The translations under genes and the position numbers were made by a program. Shown here one piece after another: positions 43,194 through 54,584 of a stretch of 64,000 nucleotides of DNA. The stretch lies in contig JACEEZ010022590.1 in assembly GCA_016584305.1 (NCBI GenBank), positions 387,056 to 451,055 of the forward strand. Reading direction: 5' to 3'. Source of the stretch: Chionoecetes opilio (taxonomy: Eukaryota > Arthropoda > Malacostraca > Decapoda > Majidae). Under the pieces are notes generated by a model. The model was not told the origin of the DNA. It saw nothing but the letters and a program-made list of their open reading frames with translations, and did not search any database. Position 1 is the stretch's first letter. Every line of letters begins with the position of its first letter.

Positions 43194-43453
43194 TTTGTTT
43201 GTTTGTTTGTTTAGAGGATAATTCCTCCGAGCCGTAGTGATCTACCGCTGCAGCAATTAGTGTTGGCCGAAGCCACCACCCCGGGAGGGGGGTCACAAAC
43301 CCCCGGCTAACACCCGGTACCCATTCACTGCTGGGTGGACAGGGGCTCGGGTTTTAAGAAAGACCACCCATCTATCTTTGCTCCGCCCGGGGATCTAACC
43401 CGGGACTTCTCGGTTGTGAGCCGAGCGTGCTAACCACTAAACTACGGAGTACC
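43194..43453 (-). mobile_element. tRNA-derived SINE (family A), best-preserved copy
   Basis: The minus strand starts CTCCGTAGTTTAGTGGTTAGC (box A), has an anticodon stem CTCGG / CCGAG whose loop carries CAC (Val-like), and a box B GGGTTAGATCC with one change. The body and a (TTTG)n tail (seen here as GTTT repeats at 43194-43213) follow. It is too long and altered to be a tRNA gene. Confidence 0.8.
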
Positions 43454-43596
43454 GTATGTAAATGTAGGTAAGAATCTTAGGACTTTTGGAAGCCCACTAC
43501 CGAACTATTACCCTATCTTTGCACGAGTTAGGTGGTAAATAAGCTTATATGGTTAATATCACAACTGCCTTAGGAAGCATGACATATTATTGCTCG

Positions 43597-43854
43597 TTAG
43601 TTCAGTGATGAACGAACTTTAATTATTAATAACAGTACTGTCTGGAAAAGAGTAGCTACAAGAGCAATCACGGCATATAACTTGGTAGTTTTGTCATTTA
43701 TGCCTTCAATATACTCCTTGATGAGGTCAATGAGCATCCCCTTATCCACAGTGGATATAGGAGTTGCCTTAAGAGAGCCAGCATCGTCACTCGTAGCAGT
43801 GGTGTCGACTGTAAATGTAAACAAACTTGAATTTCCCGCGATTTCAAGCGCCAT
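43597..43854 (-). CDS. Hypothetical 85-residue protein with one C-terminal membrane segment
   Basis: ATG at 43852-43854 to stop at 43597-43599. Residues about 35-58 form an acidic/basic helix (IDLIKEYIEGINDKTTKLY), followed at about 59-78 by a hydrophobic stretch (AVIALVATLFQTVLLLII) and a short basic tail, the layout of a tail-anchored protein. No family is recognised. The composition is not repeat-like, and the frame ends in an AT-rich tract. It could be a chance frame; the hairpin cluster just upstream may belong to a transposon end. Confidence 0.35.
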   Translation of the reverse strand: MALEIAGNSSLFTFTVDTTATSDDAGSLKATPISTVDKGMLIDLIKEYIEGINDKTTKLYAVIALVATLFQTVLLLIIKVRSSLN

Positions 43855-43908
43855 TTCGCCGAGTCGAGCGAGAATATGAGAAGGTTAGCGCTGGCGAACA
43901 CTCACGTC

Positions 43909-44030
43909 CGCCAACCCTGGCGTTTGCCAGGGTTGGCGTAAGCCAGTGTTTACAAGTAAGGATTTCCTGAGGAAATCAGGCGTTCGCCTGGCGGAGCATC
44001 GGCAGGCGATCGCCAGCCCGGGCGGAAAGT
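43909..44030. repeat. Cluster of short perfect hairpins
   Basis: 43909-43921 and 43926-43938 are 13-bp perfect arms with a 4-nt loop. 43961-43977 is a GATTTCC/GGAAATC hairpin. GGCGATCGCC (about 44006-44015) is palindromic. All lie in about 120 GC-rich bases directly left of the Harbinger insertion. Confidence 0.85.
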
Positions 44031-44326
44031 TTAATGCTGGGGTCACACATTGGCGAATCGGCTGCGCGAATGTCTGCGAACAAAAAAATGGCCGATTCGT
44101 TCCGGATTCCCCGTCCGGAAATGGCGAAGTCTAGGCTCTTGACAGAAATCGCCATTTTGAGCGAACCCCATCGCCATGTCCCTCGACCACCCCGCGTTCA
44201 TTCGCCCTGCCAACGCAATCGTTGGAGATGAGGCGCAATATATTCGAGGGGAGGTCACAGCCTACGGCGATGTATCGCCCAACTTGCGATGGCGATGTAT
44301 CGTAAGGTCGGCGAATCCACTACAAT

Positions 44327-45523
44327 GTGTTGTCATTTAGGGCGATAATTTGCAATAGATTCTCGCATGCATTGCGATTGCCCTGCGTTCGTCTAGCGAT
44401 AATTCGTAGACATTCGTGGGCACGTTGTGGGTGGGGCACGGTGGTATATATAGTGGGTGCCCACTACCTGGCTGTACAGTGCTCAAAATACCCCTTCAGC
44501 TGCTGCATTGCCATCATAGAGTACCTTAATCTTATTACCGAAGACATTGTGGAGGAGCCTGAATTCGTTAAAGCTTTTCTTTGTTATCAAAGAAGCCACC
44601 TAATGACCATGGTCAGGCTCTGGTTGCACCTCAAAAACCGTAGGAAGAGAAGGAAGCCCCGAAGTGTCTGGGTACGCCCCTACCTAACCCGTCGTGCCTC
44701 CCATGGGCATTATGAGAATCTCATGCGTGAACTGGCAGAACAAGATCCCCTACTCTATAGAAACTTCACCCGTCTGGATGCTGACCTTTTCAATCAAATT
44801 GTTGAACGTGTACGACCCCACATTGAGAAATCAAGAACGTTCTGGAGGGAGACATTGCAGCCTGCCCTACGTGTTGCAATAACCCTCAGATTCCTAGCGA
44901 CCGGGAATTCATACAAGAGTCTCGGGTATGCCTTTCGCGTTGCTCCCAACACCATCTCCCTACTTGTACCTGAGACCTGCCGAGCCATTGTAGCAGCATA
45001 TGGGGATGAGGTCATGCAGATGCCTGACACACCCGAGGGCTGGAAGGAAGTTGCCCGTGGGTTTCATGAGCGTTGGGATTTCCCCAATACCCTGGGGGCT
45101 ATAGATGGGAAGCACATCCGCATTAAAAATCCAGCCTTCAGTGGGTCCCACTATTACAACTACAAGAAGTACTTCTCAATGATCCTGCTTGCTGTGGTTG
45201 ATTATGACTACAAGTTCATGTTCATGGATGTCGGAGCTGTGGGGTCAGAGTCGGATGGGGGTGTCTTTGCACAGTCTAAGTTGTCAGAACTTTTGAAAAA
45301 CAAGCAAGCCAACCTTCCTCCTGCAGAACCATTACCAGGAGACCCCACTGCACACCCTGTAAGCTACTTCCTCGTGGGAGATGATGCTTTCTCTCTCCGC
45401 AACTGGATGATGAAGCCATACCCCAATAGAAACCTGACTAAACCAGAGAGGATATATAACTACAGACTCAGCAGGGCACGTCGAGTTGTGGAGAATGCCT
45501 TTGGCATTTTGGCTAACAGGTGA
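44327..45523 (+). CDS. Harbinger-type (HARBI1-like) DDE transposase
   Basis: An open frame of 398 codons. The family-like part begins at about residue 95 (RLWLHLKNRRKRRK, W-V-RP). The catalytic residues of the DDE_Tnp_4 fold are all present: D260 (GAIDGKH, codon 45104-45106), D352 (LVGDDAF, 45380-45382) and E389 (VVENAFG, 45491-45493), giving DD36E. The frame stops 10 codons after the Glu at AACAG|GTGACTG, which is also a good splice donor, so a last exon may follow; family members normally extend some tens of residues further. The first ATG may be too early. ATGs at about 44603 and 44609 lie just before the conserved start. Confidence 0.85.
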   Translation: MLSFRAIICNRFSHALRLPCVRLAIIRRHSWARCGWGTVVYIVGAHYLAVQCSKYPFSCCIAIIEYLNLITEDIVEEPEFVKAFLCYQRSHLMTMVRLWLHLKNRRKRRKPRSVWVRPYLTRRASHGHYENLMRELAEQDPLLYRNFTRLDADLFNQIVERVRPHIEKSRTFWRETLQPALRVAITLRFLATGNSYKSLGYAFRVAPNTISLLVPETCRAIVAAYGDEVMQMPDTPEGWKEVARGFHERWDFPNTLGAIDGKHIRIKNPAFSGSHYYNYKKYFSMILLAVVDYDYKFMFMDVGAVGSESDGGVFAQSKLSELLKNKQANLPPAEPLPGDPTAHPVSYFLVGDDAFSLRNWMMKPYPNRNLTKPERIYNYRLSRARRVVENAFGILANR

Positions 45524-45693
45524 CTGTATTGATATTTCTGTTTCTGTTCAATAAATTTATATGAATACTTATGTCTTTAAGGGAAGGCTGGCTGTATTTT
45601 TTATGGATAATGAAATAATGGGTTAGTTTTAAATACATTTTACTGACTAATAGGTATAATACCTAGTTACGTTTGTAGAGTGTGCCGAGGTTA

Positions 45694-45725
45694 AAAATTG
45701 AGGGCTCCTGAAGAAGAGCCCTCTT
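45694..45725. repeat. Short hairpin inside the Harbinger 3' region
   Basis: GAGGGCTC and GAGCCCTC (about 45699-45723) form a stem around TGAAGAA. The role is unknown. Confidence 0.5.
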
Positions 45726-46292
45726 GGTGGTTATATTCTCATTCTTGGGTATTTTGACCATGGTGGTGGGGTGGGGGCACGTGTATCAGGTGGCGAGGGA
45801 ACGTCCGTGAAGCGCAGTGGCTGGGTGAGAATGAAAGAGCGTCGCCCGTCGCTCGTACTTAGGGGCGAGAGAGCTGCGCATGCGTGAAGATGCGTCGTTG
45901 CCACATCGTTAGTACCCGCAGTTGCCAGATACACCCGCGCAACATCGCCATTATTGGCGTTCCTATGGCGATAGAACGCAATAGGGACGCTATTTTATCG
46001 CAGGTGAGAGCGAATCACGTACGACCTTCCCGCGAATCAACTGCGATAATTCGCCATAACCCGATTCTTCGAGGCAGACTGGCGAAAGTTTTGAAATTTT
46101 CAAAAGTTTCGCGAGGTCTGGCAACCCCCTGAGATGGCGCGCCAGACCGCGCGTCACCCTCTCGAACCTAGGAGAATGCAAGCGAATGCGTGGGCGAATT
46201 CCTGGCGTTTTGATCGTAACGGACGGAGAAGCGGCCATTTTTGGGCTTCGCGGCCATTCGCGCAGCCGATTCGCCAATGTGTGACCCCAGCA

Positions 46293-46789
46293 TAATAGTA
46301 CGGCCCTGAGTCCTGACGTCCTAGACCTGCCCGTGAAAGCGACTCCACCGACCCAGCCACCGGCGCGGCGCAGGCTAACAGGATGACCACTCATGAAAAT
46401 ATATATTTCAATACTTAATCTACACGAAGAAAAAAGTAGGATTCAATACCAGATCCTTATATGTACAGACAGGAGGTTCCTTCATATCATACAGCATAAT
46501 AGTTAGTGAATGAATAATGTGTCATTCGGTACTAATTAATCTTTATAATAGTATATTATATATAATCGAAATACACTAAAATTCAATTGTTTATTAAAAC
46601 TCAATGGTTTATCAACGTTAATAAAAAATATGTTAAAAGAAAATGCCAGTCCAGAATAAAAAGAAACCTCAAGAAAAGAAAAGCATGTGAGTAAAAAGTT
46701 TGTACTCTTTCAGAATATTTGGTAACACATTGCCATTAATATGACAAATTTTCTAAATTATTGAAAATGATAATGTAAAATAGTATATG
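46293..46789. other. AT-rich spacer right of the Harbinger element
   Basis: Nothing recognised beyond the TAA duplication at its start. Confidence 0.5.
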
Positions 46790-46970
46790 ATTGGAATGGA
46801 CTCACAGGCATCAGGTAGTTCGTGCGGAGTCAATAGGGAGTTTTTAAAGAAGGCTAGACAAGTTCATGGATGGGGATGAAACGTGGATGTAAGTAGTGTT
46901 AAGTAACAGGAACTACGACGTGTAGGTCTCACGACCTCTTGTAGTATTCTTATGTTCTTAAATGTTTATA
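46790..46970 (+). mobile_element. CR1/L2-like LINE 3' fragment
   Basis: Similar to 33930-34110: 'aaagaaggctagacaagttcatggatggggatgaaa...ggatgta' then 'ctcttgtag.attcttatgttctta'. Another piece lies at 52829-52915. Confidence 0.75.
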
Positions 46971-47273
46971 ATACGAATGTGTCCAAACTGAGTGAGAGCT
47001 GCATCATAATTATTATCGCAGGCAGCTACACAACTATATTTTACCAGCAGCCTAGTTCTTCAGTAGAACTATTGCTTTTATCTCTGGGACGGTAAGAGCT
47101 TGGTTCTTTTCTGTCTGTGTCTAAACTGAATAAGAGCCGCAACATTAAATTATCCCTGTTAGACAACCATATGTTTCCAGCTACCTAGTTCCTCAGTAGA
47201 ACAATATCCTATATCCGAAGTGAGGCATTGGTTTCAGTTGTACTTTGCAGGACATCATCTATCACCATCGTGC

Positions 47274-47710
<437 letters not shown>

Positions 47711-47720
47711 ATATCTTCTA

Positions 47721-48396
47721 TAATAATATAAGCGAAAGTGTGTCTGTCTGTGTGTGTGTGTGTGTGTGTGGTATAGGTTCCGCCCCCCGTGGCGCAAACA
47801 CTTCATATGGCACATTTTTGGAATCAGGTTGACCAGGGGAAGGTCATAAGCCCATTTATGAGATGATCCGATCACTTTTTTTTTCTCTTTTTTGCAGCCT
47901 ATTAGCGAGAATTGTGAAAACAAAAGTGGGTTGCGAGAATATTGAGGAAGCCTTGATGTAGGGTGATGGGTAATGGGTGAGTGAATGGGTGGGGTGATGG
48001 GTAATGGGTATATATATATATATATATGCGAGAATATTGAGGAAGCCTTGATGTAGGGTGATGGGTAATGGGTGAGTGAATGGGTGTGTGGTGATGGGTA
48101 ATGGGTGAGTGAATGGGTGGGGGGTGATGGGTAATGGGTGAGTGAATGGGTGGGGGGTGATGGGTAATGGGTGAGTGAATGGGTGGGGGGTGATGGGTAA
48201 TGGGTGAGTGAATGGGTGGGGGGAATACATACATTTCTACATCCATGATTTCAGGAAAGTTAGAAGGGGCTATCTGGAGAGTCCATGTTTGGTGGGCCGA
48301 AGGCCCACCAAACACAGGTGGTGGGCCAAAGGCCCACCAATAGCCCTCCGCAGGAGCTAGCCAAAAAGTCCGCCCGGAGGGCGGCTTTGCGGCTAG
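47721..48396 (+). mobile_element. Helitron-like non-autonomous element, copy 1
   Basis: The 5' part reads AAGCGAAAGTGTGTCTGTCTG. The centre is a minisatellite of about 30 bp (GTGATGGGTAATGGGTGAGTG, 47960-48228). The 3' end has a hairpin CCGCCC-GGA-GGGCGG (48370-48384) followed 8 bp later by CTAG (48393-48396), then T. A hairpin just before a CTRR end, no inverted ends and a central tandem array are the layout of Helitron/Helentron-derived elements (HINEs, DINE-1). No helicase or Rep is seen. Confidence 0.65.
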
Positions 48397-49062
48397 TATA
48401 TTAATAAAAGCGAAAGTGTGTCTGTCTGTGTGTGTGTGGTATAGGTTCCGCCCCCCGTGGCGGAATCCCATCATATACCACATTTTTGGAACCAGGTTGA
48501 CCAGGGGAAGGTCATAAGCCCAGTTATGAGATGATCCGATCACCTTTTTTTTTTTTTTTTTTTTTTAGCAGCCTATTAGCGATAATTGTGAAAAAAGTGG
48601 GTTGCGAGAATTGAGGAAGCCTTGATGTAGGGTGATGGGTAATGGGTGAGTGAATGGGTGGGGTAATGGGTGTGGTGTGATGGGTGAGTGAATGGGTGGG
48701 GGGTGATGGGTGATGCGTGAGGGAATAGATGGGGGGTGATGGGTAATGGTGAGTGAATGGGTGTGTGGTGATGGGTAATGGGTGAGTGAATGGGTGGGGG
48801 GTGATGGGTAATGGGTGAGTGAATGAGGGCGGGGTGATGGGTAATGGGTGAGTGAATGGGTTTGGGGGTGATGTGAATGGGTTGGCGTTAATACATACAT
48901 TTCTACATCCATGATTTCAGGAAAGTTAGAAGGGGCTATCTGGAGAGTCTGTGTTTGGTGGGCCGAAGGCCCACCAAACACAGGTGGTGGGCCGAAGGCC
49001 CACCAATAGCCCTCCGCAGGAGCTAGCCAAAAAGTCCGCCCGGAGGGCGGCTTTGCGGCTAG
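48397..49062 (+). mobile_element. Helitron-like non-autonomous element, copy 2, head-to-tail with copy 1
   Basis: It repeats the layout of copy 1: AAGCGAAAGTGTGTCTGTCTG at about 48408, minisatellite (48620-48880), a GGGCC-rich hairpin region (GGTGGGCC / GGCCCACC, about 48955-49003), terminal hairpin 49036-49050 and CTAG at 49059-49062. A (TA)n array follows. Confidence 0.65.
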
Positions 49063-49225
<163 letters not shown>

Positions 49226-49510
49226 GTATACACGTGTCTAGGGGGAAACAGTGTTTAGGACTAGTAAACTGCCTAGCAACTTCTAAGCAGCATTTATAGA
49301 CTATTATTACCCTAGGATCTTGCCTAAGTCAAAAATAAACTTATGGCACATTTGATACGTAATTTATTTTTCCCTAAGACCTCAGACCTACCTATACAAA
49401 GGAATAATAGAACAGACAGCAACAGGGCCAAACGGCGCTGCCTGTGTGACTACTTTCTACCACTATCCTCAAGGCAGGTGACTTCAGTTCTATACTGTCT
49501 AGGAAACACT

Positions 49511-49770
<260 letters not shown>

Positions 49771-49777
49771 AAATCTT

Positions 49778-49911
49778 GTTGAAATTTTGGGAAATGTCAA
49801 GAGGAGTACCACCACCACCAGTCTTGACCTGTCTTGAAGGTATCTTTTTCTTATTGCCTGCTTTGCCCTGAAATACATGAAGATAATCAGACGTGCTATT
49901 TGATCCACTTG

Positions 49912-49985
<74 letters not shown>

Positions 49986-50122
49986 ATACAAGTGGATCAA
50001 ATAACACGTCTGGTTATCTTCATGTATTTCAGGGCAAAGCAAGCAATAAGAAAAGAGACCTTCAAGACAGGTCAAGACGGGTGGTGGTGGTCCTCCTCTT
50101 GACATTTCCCAAGATTCGTCGA
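49778..50122. repeat. TA-cored palindrome 2, arms about 140 bp
   Basis: 49778-49917 is repeated inverted at 49982-50122 with about 10% change, around a (TA)n core of about 70 bp. The arms carry a (CCA)n/(TGG)n block and 'aaatacatgaagataatcag'. Confidence 0.9.
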
Positions 50123-51150
50123 AACTGCTGAGCATCATAGGATCAGAAATAGACGATAATTCCTGTGATTTTGATTCAGACGCACATACACTTTGCTGAG
50201 AATCTAAACGAAGTATAATATTAACTTCATAACTTAATATCTGCCTTCAAGTACCTAATGGTTATAGTAAATATCACAATTTACATTTACATTTTTTTAT
50301 TTAAGCTTTTCCTATATAAGTCTGATGTTTATGTTGCATTAATTATATCAGAGTATTTCAGATTTGCAATGCGTTTGATATAACAAATAACTTTACAATT
50401 GGACAAAATCTCATGATAGCCCTACTGTTACTGGATACCTACCTGCCATTAGGTAAAAATGGTAAACGGTATACTTGCAATAGGTGGATATTGTATGAAA
50501 TTTTATCAATATGTAAAAGGTGGATGGTCATATATCCCATATATCCTCCTATCATTACTTCCTGATCTCTTCCTCTCCTCCTCCTCGATCCCCGATGAGG
50601 GCAAATATCCACTTAAGATCTTTCTGTAACTGATGCCCACGCTCTGATGAAAAAAAAGGCCAAATGCTTGTATGTCTGGCTGAATGAGTCATCGTGCACA
50701 GTTGATAGCAACAAAGCCTAAGCCATTCCTTTCGCACCCCGCAGTGTCTCCCGCCACGCAGTCACAAAATAATGTCATTTAAAGCAATAATAAAGCAATA
50801 CATTTTGCATTTGAAATTCAATATAGATACCCAAATCATTCTGCAATGGTAGTGGCTGTGTCTGTCCCCAGAGAGAACAAAAGCTCTGAAAGCAGGGATG
50901 ACAGCCTAGGACACGCTGCTCACTTCCCCTTATCGGGCCTCCACCACGCTATCAAAGTATATACGAAACTTCTTTAATATCATGAGGGAATAATTCCATT
51001 TAACGGTAAATAACACTATTGAGACTATGAATCCACAGGGACCCAACCCCCAGCGAGGACAAAAGCCCAAGCACCATAAAAGAAAGCAGTCAGACCCACA
51101 GCCTACTGCTTGCTAAACCTTGATTCGCGCTCACAGCATTTTGCGGAACT
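50123..51150. other. Intergenic DNA, nothing recognised
   Basis: Two loosely similar 'agagga/aacaaaagc' segments (about 50870 and 51055) are the only internal similarity noted. Confidence 0.5.
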
Positions 51151-51159
51151 GACTGTCAG

Positions 51160-51300
51160 TGACCGCGACACTGAGTCGGGCCGGTACTACCGGTATTTGT
51201 ATTTTTCGGTATACCGGTATCGGTATTAGTATTGCATCGGTATACCGGTATCGGTATAATATTTGGTCGGTATTGGATTTTAGTATTATGTTTTTTTCTT
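51160..51300. repeat. CGGTAT-rich short repeat cluster
   Basis: GGTATACCGGTAT-type units occur at least four times within about 110 bp, each nearly palindromic. It is possibly the subterminal region of a hAT-like element (a CAGTGACCG lies at 51153). Not proven. Confidence 0.5.
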
Positions 51301-51559
51301 TTTTTCTCGAAACAAACTCCTGACTAGTACCAAGACCAAGAACTGACTAGTGACTACTCCGACTGCCGAGACACGTATGGTAGCGTAACGCTCATTGCCT
51401 CAGAGCCTCATAATCTGAGGCGCGTGTTATCATTGGCCGATTGCAGCTCAGCTGGCAATGTCGCTCTGTGAAACCTCCCTCCCTCCCTCCCTCTACCCCT
51501 GAGGGCAGACCATCACAGAAAACGGATCATTACATATCACACAGGCGTCACTATACAAA

Positions 51560-51584
51560 TCTAGCCTAGCTCACATGTTCATTA

Positions 51585-51620
<36 letters not shown>

Positions 51621-51833
51621 GTCTTAGTCTACTATTATTATGGTTAATAATGGCATCATCATTTTCATTATTGTTATTATTATTATCATCCAAATTATTA
51701 TAATTATTTTATTATAAATATAATTATTTCAAAGTGTGTGACTGTGTGTGTGTATGTGTGTATTCATCTAGTTGTATTCATCTAGTTGTATTTTACAGGT
51801 CCAGTTGTGTGTGTGTGTGTGACTGTGTGTGTG

Positions 51834-51871
<38 letters not shown>

Positions 51872-51900
51872 GGCGAGTACACACCTCTGATATGACTGAC
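51560..51900. repeat. (ATT)n and (TG)n microsatellites with a SINE-A 3' scrap
   Basis: ATT repeats (51585-51620, 51660-51725) and TG repeats (51735-51765, 51805-51870) flank two copies of GTATTCATCTAGTTGTAT (51760-51795), the sequence that opens family-A SINEs in this orientation. Confidence 0.8.
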
Positions 51901-51917
51901 CCCTCGTATCTTTCTTT

Positions 51918-52800
51918 AAGCTCCCTTCACACATTCCATAATCGAACAATGATAGCGCCACCAATTTGATTATTGACGCTATCGTGAAATTTGACCACGA
52001 TAAACGCAGACCACGATAGCCTCACAACAATGTCACGCTGCATGTACGTATGTGTCATGATGGTCGTAAGATAGTCACGATAGTCATGACAGCTGTAAGA
52101 CTACGTCATGAATGGAAAATCAACGGTCATTTTGTCGTCACGATAGAGCTACGATAACCACGACAGTGCCATGACGGTGCCATGGACGTATCACGATAGC
52201 GTCAAGAGCTAGCAACATGCCTCACACGTGGGTGGGTGTTGCCATGGTGATGGAGAAGGAATGAGGGCTAGAGATGAAGGTGGGAGAAACAGGGGTGGGG
52301 GTTTGTATGGAGAAGGGGGGGGGGAAACGGGGGAGGGGGGGTTGTAATAAAGAAGGGGGTGCTGGTGTGGGTGGGGAAATGGGGGAGAGGGGAGTTGGGG
52401 ATGTAGAAGGCGTTGTTGTTGTTGGCGATGTAAGTGGTTAAAAGGGGGTGGGGGTGTCACCCAGTGGTGAGGGAGTAGGGGGTAGGGAGTCGAGGGGTGG
52501 GTGTCACCATGTGGTGAGGGAGTAAGGGGTTAGGGAGTCGAGGGGGGTGTCACCGCGTGGTGAGGGAGTAGGGGGGTAGGGAGCCGAGGGAGGGTGTCAC
52601 TGCGTGGTGAGGGAGTAGGGTGGTAGGGAGTCGAGGGAGGGTGTCACTGCGTGGTGAGTGAGTAGGGGGGTAGGGAGTCGAGGGGGGGTGTCACCGCGTG
52701 GTGAGGGAGTAGGGGGAAGGGAGTCAGAGGAGGGTGGAGGTGAATGAGAAAGGGGGGAGAAGGCGGAAGGGGGTGCAAAAAAGAGGGGGAAGGTGGGTTT
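51918..52800 (+). mobile_element. MITE-like repeat, 'TTCACACATTCC' family, copy 3, with a 60-bp minisatellite
   Basis: The left end TTTAAGCTCCCTTCACACATTCC is followed by about 500 bp shared with 17757-18230. A minisatellite then occupies 52450-52735 (about six units of GTGTCACCGCGTGGTGAGGG plus 'agtaggggggtagggagtcgag'), then the 'ggtggaggtgaatgagaaa' block of 28040-28090. It is cut at about 52800 by LINE sequence, so the right terminus is missing. Confidence 0.7.
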
Positions 52801-52828
52801 GAAGCGTTGCCACCGAGAGACGAGAGAC

Positions 52829-52915
52829 TCACAGGCATCGACTCACAGGTAGTTCGTGCGGAGTCAATAGGGAGTTTTTAAAGAAGGCTAGACAAGTTCA
52901 TGGATGGGGATGAAA
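52829..52915 (+). mobile_element. CR1/L2-like LINE 3' fragment
   Basis: 'actcacaggtagttcgtgcg...tcaatagggagttttt...gacaagttcatggatgggga', nearly identical to 46799-46880. Confidence 0.75.
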
Positions 52916-53309
52916 CCACAGAGTTATACACTAGAGATCGCATAGGGGGGCATCAGCTGACGCAACCGGTAGTGGCTCGGCCGCCATCAAACCATGATAC
53001 TCTGCGGCCACAGAGGATGCTCTGACCCACACGACATGTTGTATTCCTACACGATATTATCAAACTACCAGATGATATCTAGGATAACTGAACCTATCAT
53101 CGTTTTCACAAGACATTGCTCCACATCATGAATATTAATTTAATACAATAAGCTATACCTATAATAAGATAATGTGAGCAAAATATAATGGTGCATAAAC
53201 TTTTTTTTCATATTCTTTGCTTCAACTCCCTATTATTCCTGTAATTTTGCTTGCATTGAATTTTCATTCAGTGCCTCGGAATCATTACATTTTTCCGATT
53301 ATGATGGTA
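52916..53309. other. Intergenic DNA, nothing recognised
   Basis: AT-rich, with no frame or repeat of note. Confidence 0.5.
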
Positions 53310-53379
53310 CAGTAAAACCCCTATAACTCGGCACTGTATAACTCGGAATTCGATATAATTCGGCAAGGCAAAGACAGTG

Positions 53380-53742
53380 TTTTTTTTTTTTTTTTTTTTT
53401 TCTTTTTTTTCCCATCTATAGGGCGTGTAGGCAGTGAGCTCCAGGGGTGGGATGGTAGGCCCTGGAGGCTCACTCGAGGGCTGTGATGGTTGGCCCTCGC
53501 CCGTGGTGGCGCAGGCAGGATTCTTATAATGACGCCTGTAATTAGAGGCTCATGCCGCCCCCCTGTGTCCTCCCATGCACTCGCAGTCGAAGGTAGAGTT
53601 AATGGACAGGGCATGTGGGTGTTCTTAGGCCACTCGACGATGCAGAAAGATTTCAAGTGGATTTATGGGTCTCACTCGGGATCGAACTCGGGTCTTCGAG
53701 AACGCCACTCGGTGATGCTAACCACTCTGCTACCGCCTCCCC
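53380..53742 (-). mobile_element. tRNA-derived SINE (family B) nested in the Tigger element
   Basis: The minus strand begins GGAGGCGGTAGCAGAGTGG (box A) with GAGTTCGATCC (box B) and ends in a poly(A) tail (T-run at 53380-53402). It is the best box A/B copy of this family here. Confidence 0.85.
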
Positions 53743-54417
53743 TAAACTGCATCTCTTGGTTTTCACTCGGCATATCACATAACTCTTGTGTGAACATGTA
53801 AACAGAAAGTCGGCAAAAAATAATGTATCTCGGCATATTGTGTTATAACTGCATCTCTTTGCTTACACTCGGCATATTCTCAGTCACATAAAGTCGTGTT
53901 TTTGTCCTTTCGACCCTTTCCTGCAGGCTCAGGCTCTTCAATTTCATTCCCTTCCTGCTGGAGACACCCTTGCATGATGGAGCTGACATCTTGAAATACA
54001 GTACTGTATGATGTAATCCCAAAACACGTAAAATATGTGGCAAAGTAAAGCAAAGGTCGGGTACCAGCGTGTAGGCTTTCAGCTGCTGAGCCGTGTTTAT
54101 GTTGTCCAAGCACGATCTTGGATACGAATTCCGTTTTTTGTCGCAATTGAAAAAGGATTGGTTTCTGCTTCAGAAACACAACAAGCTTGGTAGGAGCCGA
54201 AATAATAATTATAATCAATGCAAAACATTGCAAACAATATCACAAAGTAGTATAACACACATTTCAGCAAGTGTTATTGGATTGGGATTCGTAATCCAAG
54301 ACGGTGCTTGGACAACAAAAACACGAATCAGCCTACGCGCTGGTACCCGACCTTTGCTTTACTTTGCCACCCATTTTACGTGTTTTGGGATTACATCATG
54401 CAGTACTGTATATCAAG

Positions 54418-54584
54418 ATGTCAGCTCCATCACGCAAGGGTGTCTCCAGCAGGAAGGGAATTAAATTGAAGAGCCTGAGCCTGCAGGAAAAGGTGAAAGT
54501 GATGGCAAGGATGGATGCAGGTGCGTCCATGCGTGCTATTTGTGCTGAGTTTGATATCAAATCCAGCACATTCTACCCGTTCAC
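54418..54584 (+). pseudogene. pogo-type transposase, N-terminal helix-turn-helix only
   Basis: ATG at 54418. MSAPSRKG is followed by KSLSLQEKVKVMARMDAGAS and CAEFDIKSSTFY, the CENP-B/Psq-type DNA-binding helix-turn-helix of pogo/Tigger proteins. It runs into a GTAAGTG at about 54585 (possible donor) and then non-coding DNA. The DDE domain is absent. A second, inverted copy of the same start is on the minus strand at about 53900-54000. Confidence 0.75.

Larger units (their letters stand above)
44035..46292 (+). mobile_element. PIF/Harbinger DNA transposon, complete ends, TAA target duplication
   Basis: 2,258 bp with near-perfect inverted ends of about 35 bp starting TGCTGGGGTCACACATTGGC (44035-44070, and inverted at 46257-46292). 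TAA flanks both sides (44032-44034 and 46293-46295), as expected for PIF/Harbinger (TWA). The transposase lies on the + strand. A second, Myb/MADF-type protein usual for the superfamily is not seen, and the 3' third (45.55-46.25 kb) holds no convincing coding. Confidence 0.9.

Noticed and set aside
43389..43453. tRNA-Val(CAC) gene on the minus strand
   Set aside because: Box A, anticodon arm and box B are tRNA-like, but the sequence continues into a SINE body repeated at three other loci and box B is altered.
53490..53801. 103-codon frame with RG/GR motifs
   Set aside because: It lies in a family-B SINE; the same peptide appears at 9747 and 41270, the other SINE copies.
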